From assembly GCA_035610835.1 (NCBI GenBank), contig CM069446.1, positions 66,201,062 to 66,265,061 on the forward strand: DNA of 64,000 bases. Direction: 5' to 3'. Both the position numbers and the translations under genes were made by a program. This document shows, piece by piece, positions 24,101 to 37,400 of the stretch (positions are counted from its first letter, which is position 1; each line of letters starts with the position of its first letter). The DNA comes from Ophiura sarsii (Eukaryota > Echinodermata > Ophiuroidea > Amphilepidida > Ophiuridae). Below the pieces are notes generated by a model. The model was not told the DNA's origin and did not search any database. It saw only the letters and a list, made by a program, of their open reading frames with translations.

Positions 24101-27100
24101 TGAAAGAATTTTAGTTGAAAGAAGTACAAACATACCTAGTCTTGGTTATGTTATCCTTGAGGTATACTTTTAAAATTGGGAAAGGTTTCTGAAAAATCTG
24201 TTTTGTTTAATGTCATAACTAATTGCCGCGTGGAAAGTGTTAACTTCAACCCATTTTGGGTGGTTTTCTCAGTTTTTTAAACTCACTAGTAAAAAATATT
24301 GCCTGTCTGTATCTACAACATTCCGAAACCACTGCACCTTATCTTAGGTCATTTGGTGTATTGACTTTTCGCCCGTTGGTTTTATTGACATAACAATATA
24401 CAAAGGAAGTGGGCGGAGTACTTTTTCTGATATGTGTCACTTTTTGCGATCCCAAAAAGGGAGAATCAATTACTTCACTTAAGGTAGCCCGGTTACGACA
24501 TGGCATGATGGCCGGGAGGAGTATGGAAATACGCAGACTTGAATTATGTCAGCGGTGGCGAATAGAGCGGGGGGGGGTGGAATTAATCAGAACTTGAATT
24601 ACGGGAGGAGAGAGGGGTGGTGTGGGGGGGGGGGGGGAGAGGGGTGGTGTGGAAGTAAACAGAACTTAAATTACAGGGGGGGTGGAAGTAAGCATATCTT
24701 TAATTACCAGGATGGGTGGAATTCAAAATTCAAAATTCAAAAACTTGAATTCAAAATCTTTTTTTTCTTCTCATTGGCTTGTAATTCTTTTAAAATTGTA
24801 TTTTTGATATTTAAAAAAAGCGAAAATGAAAGCCTTATATTTCTGCCATTTCGATAAAAAAACATGTTAAACTTTAAATCGTTTAAAACAATCATTGGTG
24901 CCTAGGGCACGTGTCCGAGAAGTGACAATGTCGCAGGATCTTGCATTAAAATACAGTGGTGTGGAGAAAATGAGCTTTTATACACAGCTCTATGGAGAAA
25001 ATTTTACATAATCGTCCATATCTCGAAAAGAAAATCATTAATTACACATTTTCTTTTTTCAAAGTAACTTTTTTGGGCAGCCTATATGCAAATCTTTTCT
25101 TTAAAAAAAAAAAAAAAAAAAAAAAAAGAAAGGTTTTTAATATAATTTTAATCCTCCAATTAGTCCTACTTTACTCAAATTGAATTTATTTATATTTCAT
25201 GTCACATCACACCTATCTCGATCCTAAAAACCGGAACACACGTCATCACCCCGCCTACCCCACCTCATGTACGTCACTTCCTAACACTTTCCACGCGGCA
25301 GGCGTCTGCAGACGACATTCAGAAATTTCACAAAATGTTTAAAAAACAAAATATTGTATTGACTTTCAATACCCTATTTAGAATCACTATGAGAAACGCA
25401 TTGAAAGAATTTTAGTTGAAAGAAGTACAAACATACCTAGTCTTGGTTATGTTATCCTTGAGGTATACTTTTAAAATTGGGAAAGGTTTCTGAAAAATCT
25501 GTTTTGTTTAATGTCATAACTAATTGCCGCGTGGAAAGTGTTAACTTCAACCCATTTTGGGTGGTTTTCTCAGTTTTTTAAACTCACTAGTAAAAAATAT
25601 TGCCTGTCTGTATCTACAACATTCCGAAACCACTGCACCTTATCTTAGGTCATTTGGTGTATTGACTTTTCGCCCGTTGGTTTTATTGACATAACAATAT
25701 ACAAAGGAAGTGGGCGGAGTACTTTTTCTGATATGTGTCACTTTTTGCGATCCCAAAAAGGGAGAATCAATTACTTCACTTAAGGTAGCCCGGTTACGAC
25801 ATGGCATGATGGCCGGGAGGAGTATGGAAATACGCAGACTTGAATTATGTCAGCGGTGGCGAATAGAGCGGGGGGGGGGTGGAATTAATCAGAACTTGAA
25901 TTACGGGAGGAGAGAGGGGTGGTGTGGGGGGGGGGGGGGAGAGGGGTGGTGTGGAAGTAAACAGAACTTAAATTACAGGGGGGGTGGAAGTAAGCATATC
26001 TTTAATTACCAGGATGGGTGGAATTCAAAATTCAAAATTCAAAAACTTGAATTCAAAATCTTTTTTTTCTTCTCATTGGCTTGTAATTCTTTTAAAATTG
26101 TATTTTTGATATTTAAAAAAAGCGAAAATGAAAGCCTTATATTTCTGCCATTTCGATAAAAAAACATGTTAAACTTTAAATCGTTTAAAACAATCATTGG
26201 TGCCTAGGGCACGTGTCCGAGAAGTGACAATGTCGCAGGATCTTGCATTAAAATACAGTGGTGTGGAGAAAATGAGCTTTTATACACAGCTCTATGGAGA
26301 AAATTTTACATAATCGTCCATATCTCGAAAAGAAAATCATTAATTACACATTTTCTTTTTTCAAAGAACTTTTTTGGGCAGCCTATATGCAAATCTTTTC
26401 TTTAAAAAAAAAAAAAAAAAAAAAAAAAGAAAGGTTTTTAATATAATTTTAATCCTCCAATTAGTCCTACTTTACTCAAATTGAATTTATTTATATTTCA
26501 TGTCACATCACACCTATCTCGATCCTAAAAACCGGAACACACGTCATCACCCCGCCTACCCCACCTCATGTACGTCACTTCCTAACACTTTCCACGCGGC
26601 AGGCGTCTGCAGACGACATTCAGAAATTTCACAAAATGTTTAAAAAACAAAATATTGTATTGACTTTCAATACCCTATTTAGAATCACTATGAGAAACGC
26701 ATTGAAAGAATTTTAGTTGAAAGAAGTACAAACATACCTAGTCTTGGTTATGTTATCCTTGAGGTATACTTTTAAAATTGGGAAAGGTTTCTGAAAAATC
26801 TGTTTTGTTTAATGTCATAACTAATTGCCGCGTGGAAAGTGTTAACTTCAACCCATTTTGGGTGGTTTTCTCAGTTTTTTAAACTCACTAGTAAAAAATA
26901 TTGCCTGTCTGTATCTACAACATTCCGAAACCACTGCACCTTATCTTAGGTCATTTGGTGTATTGACTTTTCGCCCGTTGGTTTTATTGACATAACAATA
27001 TACAAAGGAAGTGGGCGGAGTACTTTTTCTGATATGTGTCACTTTTTGCGATCCCAAAAAGGGAGAATCAATTACTTCACTTAAGGTAGCCCGGTTACGA

Positions 27101-30100
27101 CATGGCATGATGGCCGGGAGGAGTATGGAAATACGCAGACTTGAATTATGTCAGCGGTGGCGAATAGAGCGGGGGGGGGGTGGAATTAATCAGAACTTGA
27201 ATTACGGGAGGAGAGAGGGGTGGTGTGGGGGGGGGGGGGGAGAGGGGTGGTGTGGAAGTAAACAGAACTTAAATTACAGGGGGGGTGGAAGTAAGCATAT
27301 CTTTAATTACCAGGATGGGTGGAATTCAAAATTCAAAATTCAAAAACTTGAATTCAAAATCTTTTTTTTCTTCTCATTGGCTTGTAATTCTTTTAAAATT
27401 GTATTTTTGATATTTAAAAAAAGCGAAAATGAAAGCCTTATATTTCTGCCATTTCGATAAAAAAACATGTTAAACTTTAAATCGTTTAAAACAATCATTG
27501 GTGCCTAGGGCACGTGTCCGAGAAGTGACAATGTCGCAGGATCTTGCATTAAAATACAGTGGTGTGGAGAAAATGAGCTTTTATACACAGCTCTATGGAG
27601 AAAATTTTACATAATCGTCCATATCTCGAAAAGAAAATCATTAATTACACATTTTCTTTTTTCAAAGTAACTTTTTTGGGCAGCCTATATGCAAATCTTT
27701 TCTTTAAAAAAAAAAAAAAAAGAAAAAAAAGAAAGGTTTTTAATATAATTTTAATCCTCCAATTAGTCCTACTTTACTCAAATTGAATTTATTTATATTT
27801 CATGTCACATCACACCTATCTCGATCCTAAAAACCGGAACACACGTCATCACCCCGCCTACCCCACCTCATGTACGTCACTTCCTAACACTTTCCACGCG
27901 GCAGGCGTCTGCAGACGACATTCAGAAATTTCACAAAATGTTTAAAAAACAAAATATTGTATTGACTTTCAATACCCTATTTAGAATCACTATGAGAAAC
28001 GCATTGAAAGAATTTTAGTTGAAAGAAGTACAAACATACCTAGTCTTGGTTATGTTATCCTTGAGGTATACTTTTAAAATTGGGAAAGGTTTCTGAAAAA
28101 TCTGTTTTGTTTAATGTCATAACTAATTGCCGCGTGGAAAGTGTTAACTTCAACCCATTTTGGGTGGTTTTCTCAGTTTTTTAAACTCACTAGTAAAAAA
28201 TATTGCCTGTCTGTATCTACAACATTCCGAAACCACTGCACCTTATCTTAGGTCATTTGGTGTATTGACTTTTCGCCCGTTGGTTTTATTGACATAACAA
28301 TATACAAAGGAAGTGGGCGGAGTACTTTTTCTGATATGTGTCACTTTTTGCGATCCCAAAAAGGGAGAATCAATTACTTCACTTAAGGTAGCCCGGTTAC
28401 GACATGGCATGATGGCCGGGAGGAGTATGGAAATACGCAGACTTGAATTATGTCAGCGGTGGCGAATAGAGCGGGGGGGGGGTGGAATTAATCAGAACTT
28501 GAATTACGGGAGGAGAGAGGGGTGGTGTGGGGGGGGGGGGGGAGAGGGGTGGTGTGGAAGTAAACAGAACTTAAATTACAGGGGGGGTGGAAGTAAGCAT
28601 ATCTTTAATTACCAGGATGGGTGGAATTCAAAATTCAAAATTCAAAAACTTGAATTCAAAATCTTTTTTTTCTTCTCATTGGCTTGTAATTCTTTTAAAA
28701 TTGTATTTTTGATATTTAAAAAAAGCGAAAATGAAAGCCTTATATTTCTGCCATTTCGATAAAAAAACATGTTAAACTTTAAATCGTTTAAAACAATCAT
28801 TGGTGCCTAGGGCACGTGTCCGAGAAGTGACAATGTCGCAGGATCTTGCATTAAAATACAGTGGTGTGGAGAAAATGAGCTTTTATACACAGCTCTATGG
28901 AGAAAATTTTACATAATCGTCCATATCTCGAAAAGAAAATCATTAATTACACATTTTCTTTTTTCAAAGTAACTTTTTTGGGCAGCCTATATGCAAATCT
29001 TTTCTTTAAAAAAAAAAAAAAAAGAAAAAAAAGAAAGGTTTTTAATATAATTTTAATCCTCCAATTAGTCCTACTTTACTCAAATTGAATTTATTTATAT
29101 TTCATGTCACATCACACCTATCTCGATCCTAAAAACCGGAACACACGTCATCACCCCGCCTACCCCACCTCATGTACGTCACTTCCTAACACTTTCCACG
29201 CGGCAGGCGTCTGCAGACGACATTCAGAAATTTCACAAAATGTTTAAAAAACAAAATATTGTATTGACTTTCAATACCCTATTTAGAATCACTATGAGAA
29301 ACGCATTGAAAGAATTTTAGTTGAAAGAAGTACAAACATACCTAGTCTTGGTTATGTTATCCTTGAGGTATACTTTTAAAATTGGGAAAGGTTTCTGAAA
29401 AATCTGTTTTGTTTAATGTCATAACTAATTGCCGCGTGGAAAGTGTTAACTTCAACCCATTTTGGGTGGTTTTCTCAGTTTTTTAAACTCACTAGTAAAA
29501 AATATTGCCTGTCTGTATCTACAACATTCCGAAACCACTGCACCTTATCTTAGGTCATTTGGTGTATTGACTTTTCGCCCGTTGGTTTTATTGACATAAC
29601 AATATACAAAGGAAGTGGGCGGAGTACTTTTTCTGATATGTGTCACTTTTTGCGATCCCAAAAAGGGAGAATCAATTACTTCACTTAAGGTAGCCCGGTT
29701 ACGACATGGCATGATGGCCGGGAGGAGTATGGAAATACGCAGACTTGAATTATGTCAGCGGTGGCGAATAGAGCGGGGGGGGTGGAATTAATCAGAACTT
29801 GAATTACGGGAGGAGAGAGGGGTGGTGTGGGGGGGGGGGGGGAGAGGGGTGGTGTGGAAGTAAACAGAACTTAAATTACAGGGGGGGTGGAAGTAAGCAT
29901 ATCTTTAATTACCAGGATGGGTGGAATTCAAAATTCAAAATTCAAAAACTTGAATTCAAAATCTTTTTTTTCTTCTCATTGGCTTGTAATTCTTTTAAAA
30001 TTGTATTTTTGATATTTAAAAAAAGCGAAAATGAAAGCCTTATATTTCTGCCATTTCGATAAAAAAACATGTTAAACTTTAAATCGTTTAAAACAATCAT

Positions 30101-30302
30101 TGGTGCCTAGGGCACGTGTCCGAGAAGTGACAATGTCGCAGGATCTTGCATTAAAATACAGTGGTGTGGAGAAAATGAGCTTTTATACACAGCTCTATGG
30201 AGAAAATTTTACATAATCGTCCATATCTCGAAAAGAAAATCATTAATTACACATTTTCTTTTTTCAAAGTAACTTTTTTGGGCAGCCTATATGCAAATCT
30301 TT

Positions 30303-30335
<33 letters not shown>

Positions 30336-30365
30336 AAGGTTTTTAATATAATTTTAATCCTCCAA

Positions 30366-31499
30366 TTAGTCCTACTTTACTCAAATTGAATTTATTTATA
30401 TTTCATGTCACATCACACCTATCTCGATCCTAAAAACCGGAACACACGTCATCACCCCGCCTACCCCACCTCATGTACGTCACTTCCTAACACTTTCCAC
30501 GCGGCAGGCGTCTGCAGACGACATTCAGAAATTTCACAAAATGTTTAAAAAACAAAATATTGTATTGACTTTCAATACCCTATTTAGAATCACTATGAGA
30601 AACGCATTGAAAGAATTTTAGTTGAAAGAAGTACAAACATACCTAGTCTTGGTTATGTTATCCTTGAGGTATACTTTTAAAATTGGGAAAGGTTTCTGAA
30701 AAATCTGTTTTGTTTAATGTCATAACTAATTGCCGCGTGGAAAGTGTTAACTTCAACCCATTTTGGGTGGTTTTCTCAGTTTTTTAAACTCACTAGTAAA
30801 AAATATTGCCTGTCTGTATCTACAGCGGCATGATGGCCGGGAGGAGTATGGAAATACGCAGACTTGAATTATGTCAGCGGTGGCGAATAGAGCGGGGGGG
30901 GGTGGAATTAATCAGAACTTGAATTACGGGAGGAGAGAGGGGTGGTGTGGGGGGGGGGGGGGGGGGGGAGAGGGGTGGTGTGGAAGTAAACAGAACTTAA
31001 ATTACAGGGGGGGTGGAAGTAAGCATATCTTTAATTACCAGGATGGGTGGAATTCAAAATTCAAAATTCAAAAACTTGAATTCAAAATCTTTTTTTTCTT
31101 CTCATTGGCTTGTAATTCTTTTAAAATTGTATTTTTGATATTTAAAAAAAGCGAAAATGAAAGCCTTATATTTCTGCCATTTCGATAAAAAAAACATGTT
31201 AAACTTTAAATCGTTTAAAACAATCATTGGTGCCTAGGGCACGTGTCCGAGAAGTGACAATGTCGCAGGATCTTGCATTAAAATACAGTGGTGTGGAGAA
31301 AATGAGCTTTTATACACAGCTCTATGGAGAAAATTTTACATAATCGTCCATATCTCGAAAAGAAAATCATTAATTACACATTTTCTTTTTTCAAAGTAAC
31401 TTTTTTGGGCAGCCTATATGCAAATCTTTTCTTTAAAAAAAAAAAAAAAAAAAAAAAAAGAAAGGTTTTTAATATAATTTTAATCCTCCAATTAGTCCT
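30366..31499. repeat. Variant array unit with a 0.18-kb internal deletion
   Basis: In this unit the sequence jumps from 'tgtctgtatctaca' directly to 'ggcatgatggccggg' with two extra bases (gc) at the join. About 184 bp present in every other unit are missing. Its central G run is also about eight bases longer than usual. A two-base filler at the join suggests end-joining repair. The unit is a useful landmark for read mapping. Confidence 0.9.
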
Positions 31500-34400
31500 A
31501 CTTTACTCAAATTGAATTTATTTATATTTCATGTCACATCACACCTATCTCGATCCTAAAAACCGGAACACACGTCATCACCCCGCCTACCCCACCTCAT
31601 GTACGTCACTTCCTAACACTTTCCACGCGGCAGGCGTCTGCAGACGACATTCAGAAATTTCACAAAATGTTTAAAAAACAAAATATTGTATTGACTTTCA
31701 ATACCCTATTTAGAATCACTATGAGAAACGCATTGAAAGAATTTTAGTTGAAAGAAGTACAAACATACCTAGTCTTGGTTATGTTATCCTTGAGGTATAC
31801 TTTTAAAATTGGGAAAGGTTTCTGAAAAATCTGTTTTGTTTAATGTCATAACTAATTGCCGCGTGGAAAGTGTTAACTTCAACCCATTTTGGGTGGTTTT
31901 CTCAGTTTTTTAAACTCACTAGTAAAAAATATTGCCTGTCTGTATCTACAACATTCCGAAACCACTGCACCTTATCTTAGGTCATTTGGTGTATTGACTT
32001 TTCGCCCGTTGGTTTTATTGACATAACAATATACAAAGGAAGTGGGCGGAGTACTTTTTCTGATATGTGTCACTTTTTGCGATCCCAAAAAGGGAGAATC
32101 AATTACTTCACTTAAGGTAGCCCGGTTACGACATGGCATGATGGCCGGGAGGAGTATGGAAATACGCAGACTTGAATTATGTCAGCGGTGGCGAATAGAG
32201 CGGGGGGGGGTGGAATTAATCAGAACTTGAATTACGGGAGGAGAGAGGGGTGGTGTGGGGGGGGGGGGGGAGAGGGGTGGTGTGGAAGTAAACAGAACTT
32301 AAATTACAGGGGGGGTGGAAGTAAGCATATCTTTAATTACCAGGATGGGTGGAATTCAAAATTCAAAATTCAAAAACTTGAATTCAAAATCTTTTTTTTC
32401 TTCTCATTGGCTTGTAATTCTTTTAAAATTGTATTTTTGATATTTAAAAAAAGCGAAAATGAAAGCCTTATATTTCTGCCATTTCGATAAAAAAACATGT
32501 TAAACTTTAAATCGTTTAAAACAATCATTGGTGCCTAGGGCACGTGTCCGAGAAGTGACAATGTCGCAGGATCTTGCATTAAAATACAGTGGTGTGGAGA
32601 AAATGAGCTTTTATACACAGCTCTATGGAGAAAATTTTACATAATCGTCCATATCTCGAAAAGAAAATCATTAATTACACATTTTCTTTTTTCAAAGTAA
32701 CTTTTTTGGGCAGCCTATATGCAAATCTTTTCTTTAAAAAAAAAAAAAAAAAAAAAAAAAGAAAGGTTTTTAATATAATTTTAATCCTCCAATTAGTCCT
32801 ACTTTACTCAAATTGAATTTATTTATATTTCATGTCACATCACACCTATCTCGATCCTAAAAACCGGAACACACGTCATCACCCCGCCTACCCCACCTCA
32901 TGTACGTCACTTCCTAACACTTTCCACGCGGCAGGCGTCTGCAGACGACATTCAGAAATTTCACAAAATGTTTAAAAAACAAAATATTGTATTGACTTTC
33001 AATACCCTATTTAGAATCACTATGAGAAACGCATTGAAAGAATTTTAGTTGAAAGAAGTACAAACATACCTAGTCTTGGTTATGTTATCCTTGAGGTATA
33101 CTTTTAAAATTGGGAAAGGTTTCTGAAAAATCTGTTTTGTTTAATGTCATAACTAATTGCCGCGTGGAAAGTGTTAACTTCAACCCATTTTGGGTGGTTT
33201 TCTCAGTTTTTTAAACTCACTAGTAAAAAATATTGCCTGTCTGTATCTACAACATTCCGAAACCACTGCACCTTATCTTAGGTCATTTGGTGTATTGACT
33301 TTTCGCCCGTTGGTTTTATTGACATAACAATATACAAAGGAAGTGGGCGGAGTACTTTTTCTGATATGTGTCACTTTTTGCGATCCCAAAAAGGGAGAAT
33401 CAATTACTTCACTTAAGGTAGCCCGGTTACGACATGGCATGATGGCCGGGAGGAGTATGGAAATACGCAGACTTGAATTATGTCAGCGGTGGCGAATAGA
33501 GCGGGGGGGGGTGGAATTAATCAGAACTTGAATTACGGGAGGAGAGAGGGGTGGTGTGGGGGGGGGGGGGGAGAGGGGTGGTGTGGAAGTAAACAGAACT
33601 TAAATTACAGGGGGGGTGGAAGTAAGCATATCTTTAATTACCAGGATGGGTGGAATTCAAAATTCAAAATTCAAAAACTTGAATTCAAAATCTTTTTTTT
33701 CTTCTCATTGGCTTGTAATTCTTTTAAAATTGTATTTTTGATATTTAAAAAAAGCGAAAATGAAAGCCTTATATTTCTGCCATTTCGATAAAAAAACATG
33801 TTAAACTTTAAATCGTTTAAAACAATCATTGGTGCCTAGGGCACGTGTCCGAGAAGTGACAATGTCGCAGGATCTTGCATTAAAATACAGTGGTGTGGAG
33901 AAAATGAGCTTTTATACACAGCTCTATGGAGAAAATTTTACATAATCGTCCATATCTCGAAAAGAAAATCATTAATTACACATTTTCTTTTTTCAAAGTA
34001 ACTTTTTTGGGCAGCCTATATGCAAATCTTTTCTTTAAAAAAAAAAAAAAAAAAAAAAAAAGAAAGGTTTTTAATATAATTTTAATCCTCCAATTAGTCC
34101 TACTTTACTCAAATTGAATTTATTTATATTTCATGTCACATCACACCTATCTCGATCCTAAAAACCGGAACACACGTCATCACCCCGCCTACCCCACCTC
34201 ATGTACGTCACTTCCTAACACTTTCCACGCGGCAGGCGTCTGCAGACGACATTCAGAAATTTCACAAAATGTTTAAAAAACAAAATATTGTATTGACTTT
34301 CAATACCCTATTTAGAATCACTATGAGAAACGCATTGAAAGAATTTTAGTTGAAAGAAGTACAAACATACCTAGTCTTGGTTATGTTATCCTTGAGGTAT

Positions 34401-37400
34401 ACTTTTAAAATTGGGAAAGGTTTCTGAAAAATCTGTTTTGTTTAATGTCATAACTAATTGCCGCGTGGAAAGTGTTAACTTCAACCCATTTTGGGTGGTT
34501 TTCTCAGTTTTTTAAACTCACTAGTAAAAAATATTGCCTGTCTGTATCTACAACATTCCGAAACCACTGCACCTTATCTTAGGTCATTTGGTGTATTGAC
34601 TTTTCGCCCGTTGGTTTTATTGACATAACAATATACAAAGGAAGTGGGCGGAGTACTTTTTCTGATATGTGTCACTTTTTGCGATCCCAAAAAGGGAGAA
34701 TCAATTACTTCACTTAAGGTAGCCCGGTTACGACATGGCATGATGGCCGGGAGGAGTATGGAAATACGCAGACTTGAATTATGTCAGCGGTGGCGAATAG
34801 AGCGGGGGGGGGTGGAATTAATCAGAACTTGAATTACGGGAGGAGAGAGGGGTGGTGTGGGGGGGGGGGGGGGAGAGGGGTGGTGTGGAAGTAAACAGAA
34901 CTTAAATTACAGGGGGGGTGGAAGTAAGCATATCTTTAATTACCAGGATGGGTGGAATTCAAAATTCAAAATTCAAAAACTTGAATTCAAAATCTTTTTT
35001 TTCTTCTCATTGGCTTGTAATTCTTTTAAAATTGTATTTTTGATATTTAAAAAAAGCGAAAATGAAAGCCTTATATTTCTGCCATTTCGATAAAAAAACA
35101 TGTTAAACTTTAAATCGTTTAAAACAATCATTGGTGCCTAGGGCACGTGTCCGAGAAGTGACAATGTCGCAGGATCTTGCATTAAAATACAGTGGTGTGG
35201 AGAAAATGAGCTTTTATACACAGCTCTATGGAGAAAATTTTACATAATCGTCCATATCTCGAAAAGAAAATCATTAATTACACATTTTCTTTTTTCAAAG
35301 TAACTTTTTTGGGCAGCCTATATGCAAATCTTTTCTTTAAAAAAAAAAAAAAAAAAAAAAAAAGAAAGGTTTTTAATATAATTTTAATCCTCCAATTAGT
35401 CCTACTTTACTCAAATTGAATTTATTTATATTTCATGTCACATCACACCTATCTCGATCCTAAAAACCGGAACACACGTCATCACCCCGCCTACCCCACC
35501 TCATGTACGTCACTTCCTAACACTTTCCACGCGGCAGGCGTCTGCAGACGACATTCAGAAATTTCACAAAATGTTTAAAAAACAAAATATTGTATTGACT
35601 TTCAATACCCTATTTAGAATCACTATGAGAAACGCATTGAAAGAATTTTAGTTGAAAGAAGTACAAACATACCTAGTCTTGGTTATGTTATCCTTGAGGT
35701 ATACTTTTAAAATTGGGAAAGGTTTCTGAAAAATCTGTTTTGTTTAATGTCATAACTAATTGCCGCGTGGAAAGTGTTAACTTCAACCCATTTTGGGTGG
35801 TTTTCTCAGTTTTTTAAACTCACTAGTAAAAAATATTGCCTGTCTGTATCTACAACATTCCGAAACCACTGCACCTTATCTTAGGTCATTTGGTGTATTG
35901 ACTTTTCGCCCGTTGGTTTTATTGACATAACAATATACAAAGGAAGTGGGCGGAGTACTTTTTCTGATATGTGTCACTTTTTGCGATCCCAAAAAGGGAG
36001 AATCAATTACTTCACTTAAGGTAGCCCGGTTACGACATGGCATGATGGCCGGGAGGAGTATGGAAATACGCAGACTTGAATTATGTCAGCGGTGGCGAAT
36101 AGAGCGGGGGGGGGTGGAATTAATCAGAACTTGAATTACGGGAGGAGAGAGGGGTGGTGTGGGGGGGGGGGGGGGAGAGGGGTGGTGTGGAAGTAAACAG
36201 AACTTAAATTACAGGGGGGGTGGAAGTAAGCATATCTTTAATTACCAGGATGGGTGGAATTCAAAATTCAAAATTCAAAAACTTGAATTCAAAATCTTTT
36301 TTTTCTTCTCATTGGCTTGTAATTCTTTTAAAATTGTATTTTTGATATTTAAAAAAAGCGAAAATGAAAGCCTTATATTTCTGCCATTTCGATAAAAAAA
36401 CATGTTAAACTTTAAATCGTTTAAAACAATCATTGGTGCCTAGGGCACGTGTCCGAGAAGTGACAATGTCGCAGGATCTTGCATTAAAATACAGTGGTGT
36501 GGAGAAAATGAGCTTTTATACACAGCTCTATGGAGAAAATTTTACATAATCGTCCATATCTCGAAAAGAAAATCATTAATTACACATTTTCTTTTTTCAA
36601 AGTAACTTTTTTGGGCAGCCTATATGCAAATCTTTTCTTTAAAAAAAAAAAAAAAAAAAAAAAAAGAAAGGTTTTTAATATAATTTTAATCCTCCAATTA
36701 GTCCTACTTTACTCAAATTGAATTTATTTATATTTCATGTCACATCACACCTATCTCGATCCTAAAAACCGGAACACACGTCATCACCCCGCCTACCCCA
36801 CCTCATGTACGTCACTTCCTAACACTTTCCACGCGGCAGGCGTCTGCAGACGACATTCAGAAATTTCACAAAATGTTTAAAAAACAAAATATTGTATTGA
36901 CTTTCAATACCCTATTTAGAATCACTATGAGAAACGCATTGAAAGAATTTTAGTTGAAAGAAGTACAAACATACCTAGTCTTGGTTATGTTATCCTTGAG
37001 GTATACTTTTAAAATTGGGAAAGGTTTCTGAAAAATCTGTTTTGTTTAATGTCATAACTAATTGCCGCGTGGAAAGTGTTAACTTCAACCCATTTTGGGT
37101 GGTTTTCTCAGTTTTTTAAACTCACTAGTAAAAAATATTGCCTGTCTGTATCTACAACATTCCGAAACCACTGCACCTTATCTTAGGTCATTTGGTGTAT
37201 TGACTTTTCGCCCGTTGGTTTTATTGACATAACAATATACAAAGGAAGTGGGCGGAGTACTTTTTCTGATATGTGTCACTTTTTGCGATCCCAAAAAGGG
37301 AGAATCAATTACTTCACTTAAGGTAGCCCGGTTACGACATGGCATGATGGCCGGGAGGAGTATGGAAATACGCAGACTTGAATTATGTCAGCGGTGGCGA

